Shown: positions 36,401-47,874, numbered from the stretch's first letter. The stretch: DNA of 64,000 bases from Phaeotremella fagi (GCA_001599715.1 BCHU01000002.1:434001-498000); one strand, 5' to 3'. The notes: generated by a model not told the origin, from the sequence alone. Program-made: numbers and translations.

Positions 36401-36644
36401 ATGAGCTGATCTCAATCGCCGAGTACATAATTCTAGGTTGTCTATCGAGAACCTGGCCCAGTCGTGTACGGAGCAACGGAGTAGTATCACCGAACAAAGG
36501 TCAAACAAAGAAAGGAAGAGGGTGGATGTAGAAGGATCGCAGTTTGAATTCGAGTTGGACAGAATTAGTACATGCTCTTCCGTTCCCTTTTATCTTCCTC
36601 GTCTTCCCCGACCCTTTTTTTCCTATTACAAATCATTCAATCAA
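33408..36644. other. 3.2-kb gene-poor region
   Basis: The largest stretch without a supported gene. Open frames are below 100 codons and lack splice sites or known motifs. The left part (33408-34200) is likely the promoter or long leader of the CENP-B-domain gene. 34000-36400 shows only scattered motifs such as GGCGCTTTC.GAG near 34766 and 35364. No tRNA, rRNA or transposon ends found by eye. Confidence 0.45.
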
Positions 36645-37037
36645 ATGTCAGAAACCCAAAGCCAAACACAGACAGAAACAGAAATCTTCAACTTTAACAA
36701 AATAGATTCTGTCATCTGCAAAGTCGCCCAAAGCTTCAAGACAGACAATCAACTCGCCATTCAAGATTTCATGAGGGTTTTGAGGCGAGAATGGAAATCT
36801 CTTCAATCCTCACAAGACGGATCCGCTAGATCCATCTGTACAACTTATAAGTCGATGTCGGATCTACAGAATTCATCTGCCCCCTGTAAGTCTGTGGTTT
36901 TATCTTTCAAAAAAGATGATAAGGAGGAAAAGACGTTTGTTTGTTCTTGGGGTTTTGTCACCCCTCGTGAAGAGATGGGAGTCACTGTTGAGGATGGATG
37001 GATGGGTTTGAAAGTCGATCAAGGGAATGTACAGTAG
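36645..37037 (+). CDS. Small protein of unknown function (130 aa), island gene E
   Basis: Single exon. Start chosen at 36645 (MSETQSQTQTETE) because the preceding 60 bp are pyrimidine-rich leader; the frame is open further upstream, to an ATG at 36438. Visible pattern: IDSVICKVAQSF, then FMRVLRREWKSLQSS, then a Ser/Thr-rich spacer and KSVVLSFKKDDKEEKTFVCS. The R-x-L-x-x-x-W-x-x-L helix followed by a beta-type segment is also seen in the next gene. No signal peptide, no known domain. Confidence 0.5.
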   Translation: MSETQSQTQTETEIFNFNKIDSVICKVAQSFKTDNQLAIQDFMRVLRREWKSLQSSQDGSARSICTTYKSMSDLQNSSAPCKSVVLSFKKDDKEEKTFVCSWGFVTPREEMGVTVEDGWMGLKVDQGNVQ

Positions 37038-37464
37038 GGTATAGGAGATCATGTACGTAGGAGGTTGATGTGGTATGAACAGGATTCGCGTTTCGTTTTG
37101 TTGGAGGTTCAGGAGTACCTCAGAGCGGTATTGACTGTATTAACTCATTGCCCTCAGACTAGGGGGATAACGAACGCACTTTCCATCAGCAAGGGCACAA
37201 GACCAAAGTACACGAAGCACCATCATTGAACGTCAAGGAAATGATGGTTTACAGGAATTGTCCTACATTACTTATGACATCCATTAGTCACAGTAAACTC
37301 AACGGTCCCAGACGAGTCTCAATGTAGAAGCTTTCAGGTATGACTTCATGCAACATGGAAGAAAGGATCCCTCACGAAGGCAAAAACACATTAAGAAGTC
37401 CTCCAAAGCAAGTTATTTTTTCAAACTACTTTCAACCCAACCACCAACCACGCGCTCAAGAAGA
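37038..37464. other. Intergenic between island genes E and F
   Basis: No gene seen. Probably the 3' flank of E and promoter of F. Confidence 0.4.
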
Positions 37465-37911
37465 ATGTCATCATTCACTTTCAAACCAGAAATGATCTCA
37501 ACCCATAACTCAACTGGATCAACCAACGAAACATTCGGTAGAGTTTTCTTACCAATCCTTGAAAAAATGAAAATCAATCCTTCCGCAAAGCCACGAAATT
37601 TAGAATACACGAGAATGTTGAAAAGTGTTTGGAACGATCTGACGAGCACCACCACCTATAATTCACATTCAATGTCTAGCACAAAATATCCAGTATCATT
37701 GATATTGGTTAATTTCACCTCTATGCTGACCGTTGATCATGATCATGAGACTAAAGCGGTCGTTTTCAACAGAACGGGCGGGACGTTTAATATTGATTAT
37801 GGTGTTTTTTGGGGGAAACATCGAAAATATAACGGAACGTATTACGAGAGTGGTTCGGTTTTAGAGGAGTTGGAAAGTAGAGTCCGATCTGGGACAGATG
37901 TGATGATATGA
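37465..37911 (+). CDS. Small protein of unknown function (148 aa), island gene F
   Basis: Single exon; the ATG at 37465 follows an A/C-rich leader, though the frame is open upstream to 37348. It reads MSSFTFKPEMISTHNS, FGRVFLPILEKMKI, LEYTRMLKSVWNDLTS, then YPVSLILVNFTSMLTV and a Tyr/Gly-rich end. The helix with R-M-L-K-x-x-W-x-x-L and the following beta-like segment resemble island gene E (R-V-L-R-x-x-W-x-x-L), so a distant paralogue pair is possible. No known family. Confidence 0.5.
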   Translation: MSSFTFKPEMISTHNSTGSTNETFGRVFLPILEKMKINPSAKPRNLEYTRMLKSVWNDLTSTTTYNSHSMSSTKYPVSLILVNFTSMLTVDHDHETKAVVFNRTGGTFNIDYGVFWGKHRKYNGTYYESGSVLEELESRVRSGTDVMI

Positions 37912-38427
37912 AGTGGATTCGCTTGGGTCTTGTAGAGCTTCCAGTAGTAATTGTACAATAGAGAATTTGTTAATCATCTTTCTGCAGATTTCTGTAGGAC
38001 CTCAGATTGTATGCAATATCATGTGAAACCACTTCTCAGCCAGAGTCATTATTGACCTCTATGACACTAACTTTGCTATTGAACAGACGGCACCGTATTG
38101 TAAGAGAATGGAAACGACTACAGTATGGGTACACCAGGCGATTTCCACTGTCCAGTCTGACATTGCCCCTATAGTGTTTGGTATTTGTAGCTCGCAAACG
38201 AGTCACCGTAGGCGAACATTCTGGAAATCGCTCAGGTGCCACACGACGCCAGCTTCATTATTTCCATGATTCATTTCAGTCGACTCCAATATGACATAGT
38301 ACTGAGAACAAAAAGAGGACACTGATCCTTTATTCTCCCATCCATTGATTCACAGCTCCACTTTCATGACCTTATATGTCCAGCTATCCTCAAGGATGAT
38401 TTCTCATCTTTTCATCACATTGAAATA
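37912..38427. other. Intergenic between island genes F and G
   Basis: No gene seen in either strand. Contains no repeat I could detect. Confidence 0.4.
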
Positions 38428-38895
38428 ATGAGTACTATCACCAAAGCTAATATTACCTTGTGTGGAGAGTCTGAGAAGTACAACTATGAGAGTGAAGAGG
38501 TGAGTATATGTATACTTTACAATATAGCTAAAACTCAATAGGCAACAGTCTACGCAATAAAAGACAAACCCAAAAGCGAGGATGCGCGGCTGTATTTCGC
38601 ACCTAGAGGTTTGGAGAAGTTCAACAGTTGTCTGGGTGAGGTAGAACGGTACGGAGTCAGGGCTAGACAATATCCACCACCAGATAATACAAGGATCTCC
38701 CTCACAAGAACTGAGGGTAGCGGGTTTAGTAGAAGATGGGGTGTGCAGCGCTGTGATTTAGAAGATTTTGTTAGAATCGCCACCGTCACAAATGCTACAC
38801 AGGATGATGATGAGAGAATTCTCAAGCTCACTAGAGAAATGTGGTTAGCTGATACAGCAACTGGAAAAGCTACCGAAGTCGGGTCTTCAAGTTAA
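38428..38895 (+). CDS. Small protein of unknown function (141 aa), island gene G
   Basis: Exons 38428-38499 and 38542-38895, joined by a 42-nt intron (GTGAGT to CAATAG). MSTITKANITLCGESEKYN starts the protein; then ATVYAIKDKPKSEDARLYF, FNSCLGEVERYGVRARQ, RWGVQRCDLEDFVRIATV and a polar C-terminus. Mixed alpha/beta composition, no signal or membrane segment. Not recognised. The small intron with in-frame continuity supports it being a real gene. Confidence 0.5.
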
Positions 38896-39175
38896 GGAAG
38901 GCGGAAATCAAAGGATCTTGGTGGGATTGGTACATAGTATGAAGGAGGTATATTGTAGAGTAGTCTGATGTATGAGTCGTAGTCGATGAAAGTATTTAAT
39001 CGGAGTGGCACTAACACATGTCACTGCGAAGGTCATCCGAATTTCCATCACAGAAATAAATATTCGTTTATTCATCAGATTCAAACAGATTGTCGCTTAG
39101 ATTGTATTTCGAAATGACTCTATATACAGTACTTATATATCACAAGATATACGAAAGTGAACATCATATGCTGTG

Positions 39176-40547
39176 TCAAGCTTCACCATCGGGATTGTTA
39201 TGTAAATGAGCTAATTGACGTTGATATGATTTCAATCTTTCAGTGATTCGATCTTCCAAAGTGAGTTCGGTAGCTTGTGAACTAAAGTCATGTCAGTCAG
39301 AGAGTTAGCTGCCAGTCGAGTAAAAGAAGTGACATACTGAACTTTGTCACTAAGTTTTCTGATGACTATCAGTTCACGTCTCAAAGAGAAATATCCAACT
39401 CACCTCATCTCCTCTACAACCCATTGTTATCTTCTAGCAATCTCTCTTTCCCTCTCTTCAACATCCTTCTCCCTTTCCCTCTCTCTAACACGTTTTCTCT
39501 CAATCCTAACATCCTCCTCTTCATCGTACTCAAATTCCTCACGTCCATTTAACATCAATTGACGAGAGGTGTCAGTATGACAAGGCGGACATGGGGTAGA
39601 TTTCAAAGTAGAGATCTCCGATTGAAGTCGATCACGTAAAAGCAATGAATGGGTTAAAGCAGTTTGAAGGGGTGTCGAATCTAGTGTGTGGGGATTCAGC
39701 TAAAGATGATCTACGTTTGAAGTCATCAACCCACCAAGATCATTTTCACCCATCCTAATAACCCAAACTTCACGTTCATTCCCATCAATCTGACTTCGAA
39801 CCACACTAGCCCCATCACCAAGTTCCTCTACTGACCACCATTTCCCTTCTTGATGATGTTCCCTGTTCCAAGCGGAATTCCAGAATCTCAAAGAAGTTTT
39901 CGAACGCCACGTTGAAAGATCTGTTTTACCTAGTGACAACGGGTGGAGTGGGTGGTATAACGATAGATAATCTGTTGGTAGGGGTTTGGTTGGATCGATT
40001 GGAGTGACTAAAGGCTGGAGAGGGGGTGGTAAGAATGATGATAGGTGGGTTATCAGTCGTAATTTTTCTCGGACGATTTTCTCTTGATTCTGTTTTCAAT
40101 CAACTTCAGTCCAAAAATCTAGTCAGGGATTGAGGCTGGGTGTTTACTCACTCTCAATTCTTTATGTCTACCTGTTAATGTTGGTAGGCTACCTTTAGGA
40201 ACTCCCAGAACTAACGCTATGACACTAATCACGAAACTCATCCAAAGAAGAGGATGAGCTTTTTTGAGACGATCGATTCGACGAGTTGGTGATACACGTT
40301 GAATTGGAGCTGGAGCTACCGGCGCAGGTTGAGTTGGATAAGGGTTAACATAGATGTTAGGTAATTGAATAGGTATCGGGGCTACGTTTGATGTGTGTTC
40401 AAGGGGTGGATGAGGTTGAATGGTGAATGTTGGATTGTCGGAGTTGGGGTGTGTATTCTCTGGCATGACTGGTTCTGGTTTAGGAAGTGGTCTGTGATGA
40501 ATGATTGGTGGTGAATGAGTCAGTTTTCCTCTGTATACATCATCCAT
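39176..40547 (-). CDS. Single-pass membrane protein with coiled coil, unknown
   Basis: Six exons on the minus strand: 40152-40547, 39735-40089, 39492-39680, 39404-39413 (10 nt), 39338-39358 (21 nt) and 39176-39281, 358 aa. A Pro-rich N-terminus (1-90) with NPYPTQPAPVAPAPIQR precedes a hydrophobic helix LLWMSFVISVIALVLGV (about 101-117), then a globular part (WRSKTSLRFWNSAWN, GKWWSVEELGDGASVV) and a C-terminal helical region (LLLRDRLQSEISTLK; LEDRITERLKSYQRQLAHL). Reading straight through exon 3 gives an Arg/Glu repeat and a stop at 39427-39429; a GTGTTA donor at 39491 removes it and restores the frame. Likely an organelle-membrane protein; family unknown. Confidence 0.6.
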
Positions 40548-40914
40548 TGGAATGGTTAGAATAGAATGATGATGAAAGAAAGAAAGGTGGTATTTAAGGT
40601 GAGTTTGAGAGATTCGGACAACATGAGGTTTGTGAAAGGATGAAACGTCGTGTGTATCGTGGTCGGTGGGAGGATGGGTGATGGATTGATGGTGATGACC
40701 TTATCTACCTCAATCTCTAATCAATAATCAGTCTGATTTCACCTCAACGACCACTCTTGTTCAAAGCACGATACAACAATGCATGTTTTCCCATTTTCAC
40801 AATCCATGTCTAATCCCAAATCCAGTTCCACAATCTTTCACCACAACCCAGAAATTATGTCGATATCCATTATTTTGATTCCATAGAGTTCAATCAGAGT
40901 TCCTAATTACCGAA
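40548..40914. other. Intergenic
   Basis: Promoter of the membrane/coiled-coil gene and 3' flank of the Asterix-like gene, both on the minus strand. No gene seen. Confidence 0.45.
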
Positions 40915-41450
40915 TTAAGGTGTTGATGCTGGAGCTGGTGGTGCGAGCATAACTTTGGGGAATGAAGTAGCGAGGATACCAGCGAGAGCCATACTGTTGA
41001 ATAAAGGAACAAATCAGTTTCCCACCAGATCCATAATGTAGATTGAAACAACAACCTACCCAAGAGATGATAAAGGTGATGAAGCGTCCTTTCCTTGTCT
41101 CAATGGTTCTTGGTTAACGACACTCATGACAGCCATTGCTGCAGCTCCCCACACGATCCTAATTGCGACATGTCAGTGAATCCAATCGAATGACTGCTGT
41201 CTCCAAAAGATTCTTTGTTGACACTCACAATGGATTCTTGATGAACATACCACCACCAGCTGCCATCATTGCACCACTTCCATAGGTGTCACTGACTTCT
41301 GACCAAGCTGGATCGAAGGGTAGATGGAAGGGGTAGAGGCTGGGAGAAAGAAGCGATCAGTATTCAGTATAGAAAGTTCTACCACCTATGGATTACTCAC
41401 GTAGCTACTTTTGGGTCTGATTTATCGAATACTGGAGCTACTACTGACAT
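40915..41450 (-). CDS. Asterix/WDR83OS-like (UPF0139) ER membrane protein
   Basis: Four exons on the minus strand: 41401-41450, 41229-41339, 41060-41158 and 40915-40993, 112 aa. The N-terminus carries YPFHLPFDPAWSEVSDTYG; two hydrophobic segments follow: FIKNPLIVWGAAAMAVMSVV, then NQEPLRQ, then SPLSSLGMALAGILATSF and a Pro/Ala tail. The N-x-x-P-x-R-Q motif between two helices is what I know from Asterix, a component of the PAT chaperone complex that helps insert multi-pass proteins in the ER. Small size fits. Assignment by pattern, so moderate. Confidence 0.65.
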
Positions 41451-41702
41451 TGTTTATGACTATATATGTATAGATATATATGATAGAAGTAGAAGTAACA
41501 ACCATGGAAACTACCTTCTTACCTTGTCCGGTATCATTCTCCCCGTCAGGGTAACCATTTTCCCCACGTGAAAATACCTCCGCTGAAGAAACCCCCGACT
41601 CGAAAAGTCGAAGTGTTGACTTTTCAAGTTTATACATATCATTCAAAAACCCATTAAAATTGGAATAGAACCATCACTCCTCATCAAACTATCACAACTA
41701 AA
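41451..41702. promoter_or_regulatory. Divergent promoter, Asterix-like gene and HOM2
   Basis: 252 bp. Inverted repeat CGACT-cgaaa-AGTCG at 41596-41610, followed by GTTGACTTTTCAAG. AT-rich TATATATGTATAGATATATA at about 41461-41480 lies near the minus-strand start. Confidence 0.45.
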
Positions 41703-42960
41703 ATGGCTTCATCAACATCGTCACAGCAAAAAATCAAAGTCGGTATTCTTGGAGCTACCGGTGAGTATGAAAGTTAAACACGATTGTTCGATGTACTAAC
41801 TCTGTACAGGAACCGTTGGTCAAAGGTGAATACGATCCCAATCTGTTGTCACCAACCTACTGACTCTTTCAGATTCATCCAACTCCTAGCCGTTCATCCA
41901 TATTTCCAAATTCATGCTCTGGGAGCATCATCGAGATCCGCTGGTCAAGCTTACGAGAAAGTCACCAAATGGAAATTGAACACCCCAATCCCTGAAATCG
42001 TCAAAGGAAAACTCATCAGAGAATGTAAACCCGATGAAGAAGGTTTTGCAGAATGTGGAGTCGTATTCTCAGGTTTAGATCATGATGTCGCCGGGGAGAT
42101 TGGTGGGTATTATTATATTGTTCGTGATCAAATACTGACACAAACTAGAACTCGCTTTCCGTGCCGCTGAACTTGTTGTTTTCTCAAACGCCAAAAACTA
42201 TCGTCGAGATCCAGTTGTACCCCTCATTGTACCTATCGTCAACCCATCTCATTTAGATGTCATCAAACATCAACAATCTACAGTCTCACCACCACTGAAA
42301 AAGGGTTTCTTGGTTTGTAACGCCAACTGTTCGACCACTGGACTAGTCGTCCCCTTGGCAGCACTCGAAAAAGCTTTCGGTCCATTGAAAACAGTCATCG
42401 TCACCACTCTACAAGCTATCTCTGGCGCAGGCTACCCAGGAGTTTCATCATTAGATATCATCGATAACGTCGTACCATACATCGGAGGTGAAGAGGAGAA
42501 AATCGAATGGGAAACATCAAAGATCTTGGGTGGCGTCACATCAGATTTGAAAGGATTCGATTATCATAAAGAGAATCCACTGGTCATCTCAGCAGCTTGT
42601 AACAGAGTAGCAGTCATCGACGGTCATTCAGCCTGTGTTTCCGTCAAATTCGCTAGATCACCCGCACCCTCCCTAGAAGAAATCAAAGAAGCTTTCGCGA
42701 ATTATCGATGTGAAGCTCAAGAACTGAATGTGCCATCTGCACCTGGTCAAGCTATCGTCGTTCATGAAGCTCCCGATAGACCACAACCTAGATTGGACAG
42801 GGATCTGTATAACGGTGCATGTGTTTCTGTTGGTAGAATCAGAGAATGTCCGGTTTTGGATTATAAATTCGTTTGTTTACTTGATAACGTTAGATTAGGA
42901 GCTGCTACGTCGTCCATAATGAACGCTGAGATTGCTGTCGAGAAGGGGTATATTGTTTAG
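41703..42960 (+). CDS. HOM2: Aspartate-semialdehyde dehydrogenase
   Basis: Exons 41703-41760, 41810-41825 (16 nt), 41873-42102 and 42149-42960, 371 aa, close to yeast Hom2. NADP-binding KVGILGATGTVGQRFIQLL, catalytic Cys in LVCNANCSTTGLVVP, GAGYPGVSSLDIIDNVVPYI, the KEN segment, NRVAVIDGHSACVSVKF with the active-site His, and C-terminal DNVRLGAATSSI. Family knowledge: converts aspartyl phosphate to aspartate semialdehyde, the branch to Thr, Met and Ile; ILV2 upstream in the window acts on the Ile branch too. The 16-nt exon carries part of the Rossmann motif (TVGQR). Shares a 252-bp divergent promoter with the Asterix-like gene. Confidence 0.97.
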
Positions 42961-43116
42961 GGCGTGGTGGGATGAGAGAGAGAGAGAGTTCTGATTGATG
43001 CATATAGTCTTTTGCACTTGGTCGTCTGAAACGGGATCAAATTTATGATACCTTCGTTAGTCTCCATAATCAACAGTTGATTCATTCGTACTATCCTTTC
43101 TATACTGTACCCTAAC

Positions 43117-44212
43117 ATGGCATTACCAATGGATGGGTACGATATAGCACCAGCTACACCACAATTAGGATCAGCAGCAGCGAATTGGAAGTAAGTCGAT
43201 CCTATCTACCCCAATACAATACGACCAAAGATTAACTGAAGTGGAAAACACAGATATGAAATGAGAAGAGAAGCTCAACTTATTATTCCGAATTTATACC
43301 TGGGACCATTTCAATCTTCGACGAACAGTACCAAAATGAAGGAAATGGGGATTACTCATGTGTATGTCTATCGCTTCTCGTTTATGTCTCACCGGACTCG
43401 ATGTTTATATTGGGAATCTACAGATTATGTGTTAGAGATCAAAGGGAGGCTCGTTTGATCTATCCACGTTTCGTTGATCAGTTCCAATATTTGGTTTTGG
43501 AGATTAGTGACAACATGGTAAGTCAGTTCTGAGTTCCAGAGGGTCGTCCCGACACCTTTGAAACATGGTTATAATGTTATAATTCTGATTTGATGGATTT
43601 AGGATCAGAATCTGATAAAGGATATAGCAAGGTTAGTTTGATTGATTTCCGGAGGTCTTCAAGAAGTTCATGAGACTAATTTTTCGTTAGATGTCAAAAG
43701 TTTATTCATGAAGCTATTATAAATGGGGGAACAGTTCTAGCTCATTGTAATGGTAAGTAATGATCGTGATGACGAATGGATTGAGTTGATGCTTCAGTTT
43801 AGGGGGGATAGCTTTATCACCAGCGATAGTGATTGCTTATCTGATGTCAAGATTTAATTGGAGATACGATAACACGTTAGCATATGTCCAAAGTAAACGA
43901 TACTGCGTTAGTCCTATTAGTGTAAGCATCCCTTCCCTAAGTTCAAGAATTCGTGTTGAATGATAACAATACTTTTTTCAGTTCCAACTTCAACTTCAAG
44001 AATATGAACCGATCTATGAAGCTCAGAAGTTGATTGAACAATATCGATCGATGGGGGGTGGGGATATCACTCGCTCAAAAAGGGGGATGGAAGAGTGGGT
44101 GATGAGATTGATGAGGGGTTACTGATTTACTGCTTCTAGTGACGACGAAGATGAACGAGATCAACGACCACGAATGGACGATAACGATGATGACCAAGAT
44201 ATGGAAATGTAG
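43117..44212 (+). CDS. STYX-like dual-specificity pseudophosphatase
   Basis: Eight exons: 43117-43190, 43254-43361, 43424-43517, 43603-43631, 43691-43752, 43803-43921, 43982-44094 and 44140-44212, 223 aa. Dual-specificity phosphatase order: LIIPNLYLGPFQSS, MKEMGITHVLCVRD, YLVLEISDN, KFIHEAIINGGTVLAHCNGG, SPAIVIAYLMSRF, YVQSKRYCVSPISFQLQLQEYEP. The signature is HCNGGIALS: the catalytic Cys is kept, but the Arg of H-C-x2-G-x2-R is Leu. The YV..KR...SP...F..QL..YEP end is close to STYX. An acidic tail follows. It probably binds phosphoproteins without hydrolysing them. Confidence 0.8.
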
Positions 44213-44432
44213 CAATATGGTTCTGCCGAAAATCTCTACCTCACGATTACCCTCAATTCTCTATACCTCTATGACATACCCTCAAATCGATAACAGAAAA
44301 GTTGGATGGATAACGATGAATCATTTTTAACGATCAAAACACAATTAAACATGTGGAGTCCATAATCACATGTACATATATAATCAACTCCACCATTACA
44401 TCCACAAACATCCGATTCATAACTCCACCGCT

Positions 44433-45424
44433 CTAAATCAAAACGAAACCGATGATTCCAGTGGCGAGAGCACAAAGGACTGGGACGAGACCGTTGAATC
44501 GAGTGATTGATTGAGCGGATGATGCCTTGGATGCTGAGGCTGAAGCGGAAGCAGAGGCAGCGACTGATGAAGCGGCTGATGAACCTGCTGAAGTAGCTTT
44601 GGTAGTTGTACCAGCTGCTGCCGTAGTAGCAATGGTAGTTCTAAATTTTCGTTAACGAACATCAATTGGAGGAATTATGATCAGAACTTACCCTGCTGCA
44701 GTGGTTGCAGTGGTGGTTGCTGCAGAGGTAGTGGCTGCTGAACCCGAACCGGAGGGTGTAGTAGCAGCAGAACTAAAACTTCATCTTCAGTAATTCCCAA
44801 TATGATCTAGAAAGTCCAACTTACCCAGTTGAATTGATTGGTGAACCAGTAGCAGAACCGGAATCGGAACCAGCAGTTAGACAATCGGTACTAGATCCAG
44901 CGGCTACATAGTTATAACCATCAGTATCAGTCATACCCTCAAGGAAAGGAGACAATGTACTCACTAACGGTGATAGGAGCTGAATAAGCTGGTGCACCAG
45001 TCGAATCAACCAACGCTAGTGAGACTGAGGTTCCAGCGGTGAGGTTAACGTTCCAAGTGAGGGATGTTCCGGTTTGTTCACCGAAGTTGATTCTGGATTG
45101 ATCAGTTGCAGAGATGGGTGGGGGACGTACAAAGGAGCTGCACTTGGTTGACCACCTGGGATGACTGATAGGAAAAATGGTCCTACATCAGGTCAGTTTA
45201 GATCCCATGACGACGTTATAAGGAAACACTTACCTGTACCGCTCCATTGAAGAAGGACAGGTTGGCACTATGACATAAACGTCAATTTTTAGTATTTGGC
45301 ACTTTTTTGAGGAGATATAGGACTGTTGGTTACTTACGACGATCAATGCTGCTGGTGAATTGATTTGACCGGCTGAAGCGAGATTGAGGAGGGTGATCAA
45401 AACGATGATTGATTGAATGAACAT
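44433..45424 (-). CDS. Secreted GPI-anchored Kre9/Knh1-like cell-wall protein
   Basis: Minus strand, five or six short exons; the first is 45338-45424. Signal peptide FIQSIIVLITLLNLASAG, then PVLLQWSGTGPFFLSVIPGG, SLTWNVNLTAGTSVSLALVD and VAAGSSTDCL, the beta-sandwich pattern of the Kre9/Knh1 N-terminal (Ser-Thr-rich GPI-anchored) family. A long Ser/Ala/Thr-rich stalk follows, then a hydrophobic C-terminus (NGLVPVLCALATGIIGFVLI) ending the protein, typical of a GPI-attachment signal. Likely cell-surface, role in wall beta-glucan assembly or adhesion; the role is inferred. Exact internal exon edges less sure. Confidence 0.72.
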
Positions 45425-46199
45425 TTCAACGATTTACAAGTTGGTTTTTAGCTGGAGGATTGTAAGTCAGGAAGGAAAAATTAATAACAAGTAAATATGA
45501 GAGACAAAGAAAGAAGTAGATAAAAGAGTGAAGTGTGCGATTTGTCTCCACGCTTGGATTATCGACAGACCTCCTTTGCTTCTAGGTGATGGTTGCACAG
45601 CGTTACGATTTTTATGAGATCATTCAAGTTACTAAGGTTACCCCTACGGTATGAATTGCCCCCCTTTCGCACTGTTTTTTTCGTTGGATTGAAACAAGGA
45701 AAGTAAATTGAGCTAGGTTACTTACTGCGGTAGACAGGGAAACGGGGTGACGTGTGCAGTAAAGATCGATTTGATGAGAAGACAATGCTTTAGATTGTTA
45801 GACCTCCTTCTTGTACTTGTACAGAATCGAACAACTTGCATCGCCCCGCCACTTAGGAGGCAAGCTCTTACCAGCATCTATTCAGACATATGTACAGCCA
45901 GTTGAAAGCCACCATAAACTTATCAAACTTCTTTGTTATTATTGCATTAATGTGCATAGGTATTGTAGCTCCTCTCATTACCCCGAGTCTAAATCATTTT
46001 AGCTTAGCTTCAAGTCATAGCTTTGATGACATGAAACGTATGGGAAACCGAGGCCAGACCTCTAGTTCAGGGGTTACAAAATTTCAAATTCAATGACGAA
46101 GTGAATCTAACTCGCATCGTTAAAAGATTTTTCATAGTCACTACATTATTTATACAGTAAAGTACACTGTACTCCGTTCAAATCCCAGATATCCTCTAA
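45425..46199. other. Intergenic, promoter of the GPI protein gene
   Basis: Separates the start of the GPI protein gene from the 3' end of the multi-pass membrane protein gene, both minus. No gene or repeat supported. Confidence 0.45.
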
Positions 46200-47874
46200 T
46201 TACGGTGGACCATCAGCCAAAAATTCCTGAAGTTCACGTTCAAAAGTCCTTTTCTGTTCCCTGTCAAAACTGTTCTCTTCCGCAGATGCTATACTTGGTT
46301 GAATATACGATACTGAGGGTTGATCACCCCTCTCCAAATCTTTGAAGGATACCACTAGAGGTGGTGTATTCGATGAATTAACCGATTGATCCCTTTTTGG
46401 TTCTACGTGATCGAGATTTATAGGTTGGAGTTGTCGGATTGGTTCACTTCCCAGAGCTTTTTGAACCCTCTCTCGACTTTTTCAGAATTATCAGTGTCTC
46501 ATCGCTGAAATCCATTTGTATCTTCAAGTTTACTTACGATACCAGTGAGATCAAAAGTCCATGAAAATATATGAATGGGAGTACGGTTTGACATATCCTT
46601 TGTCTGTAACATGTGATTAGGATTCGTCATTCGGTAAAGCTAATTAGGACGGATACAGGACTTACAAAACTAAAAACGTCGTCGTATCAGAGCCTAGGAA
46701 TGCACACGGTGCTTCGACACAAGTGAAAAGTGTACCAGGTACGAAAGATTCACTACAGATGTAGGCGATTCGCGAAACTAGCTGTTTGTCAGCGGGACCT
46801 ACCATACCGAGGTTTATGGAGTACTCACTTGCTCTGTCCATCTCCGGTATTCCATTTCGATGTCTAAATAAACCGATAATGATGAGTACACAAAGAAGGA
46901 TCGTATTGACTAATGACATTTCTCGTCAGTCAAATCGCATACCGATTATGGTTCGACTAACCAAGTTGGAACATTATCGCAAAGGGCTGAGGTTCAATAT
47001 AAAATCAGCTATGATGATCGATGAACAAGATTGAATTGGAGAAATCTACCAATGCTTTTAAGAGAGCTCCCACTGCAATGAAAAATTTGGGAGTCCATTC
47101 ATCCAATTGTTCAATCGTCGCTGGTGTCTGTGGACCTCGATAGATTATAGTCATGATATCTCTAATTTTCCAGTTAGTTGCTCAGTCATTTTCCGGTGTT
47201 TGAGGCTTCCTGTACCTACGCATAGTAATACCCTATGTTCATTCCTAAAGTCAAAACGATACATGGGATCAAAATCCAGAACCTTCTGTCCCAGAGGATA
47301 TAGATCTTCTTCATGAAGAATATGTTGATTATGGTGACTGCTATAACATCTATCATGCCTGAAGCATCCGCCACGACCTGAATTGATCGTCAAGTCCTTG
47401 TTCGAATTGACCTCAACCCAAAAACTTACAAAATGATTTGGGAAGATCTGCCAATAAGTATCTCTATACTGCACAGTGGTGATTCCGATATATATCCAAA
47501 CACCCAATTCCAATAGCATCAACGCGAACAGAAATATAACTGAGACCCTGGCTAGAGTTGAATCTCGTTTAGGTTGCGTTAGATATTGGATCATCTAGAT
47601 ATTGAGGGTTAGTGGAATTTTGATTTCCACAAGTTTAGACTAACTAGTTGTAAAGCATTTCCCGCTATGACACAAGAAATCATCAAACCAATCATGGTCG
47701 CCTAACAGTACATGCATTAGAAGCTTCGATCTTTTGAAACCGAGGTTGACGTACGATAATCAGTTCAGTCATAACAGCCTGTTCAAACAGATTAGCCACA
47801 TTTTGGAATTCCATCGCGGTACTTACAGGGGTATATCCTTTGACAAAAATGTTGGGACCATAGGATTCTGACAT
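46200..47874 (-). CDS. Multi-pass membrane protein, DUF6534-like (about seven helices)
   Basis: Minus strand, several exons. Hydrophobic segments in order: AVMTELIIATMIGLMISCVI; ARVSVIFLFALMLLELGVW; GMIDVIAVTIINIFFM; RFWILIPCIVLTLGMNIGYY; FFIAVGALLKAL; MSLVNTILLCVLIIIGLF; FVPGTLFTCVEAP...TFLVL; then a soluble Ser/Glu-rich tail (RREQ-type, ending LQEFLADGPP). The GYTPAVMTELII... start and the spacing resemble the large fungal seven-helix family of unknown role. Start taken at 47874; an in-frame ATG at 47934 would add 20 residues. Family name is from memory; function unknown. Confidence 0.6.

Noticed and set aside
39427..39429. In-frame TAA in the coiled-coil gene, considered as stop-codon readthrough
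   Set aside because: An intron from 39491 to 39414 removes it and keeps the frame, so readthrough is not needed.
46130..46200. GTTCAAATCC motif, possible tRNA T-arm
   Set aside because: No acceptor, D or anticodon stem could be paired around it.
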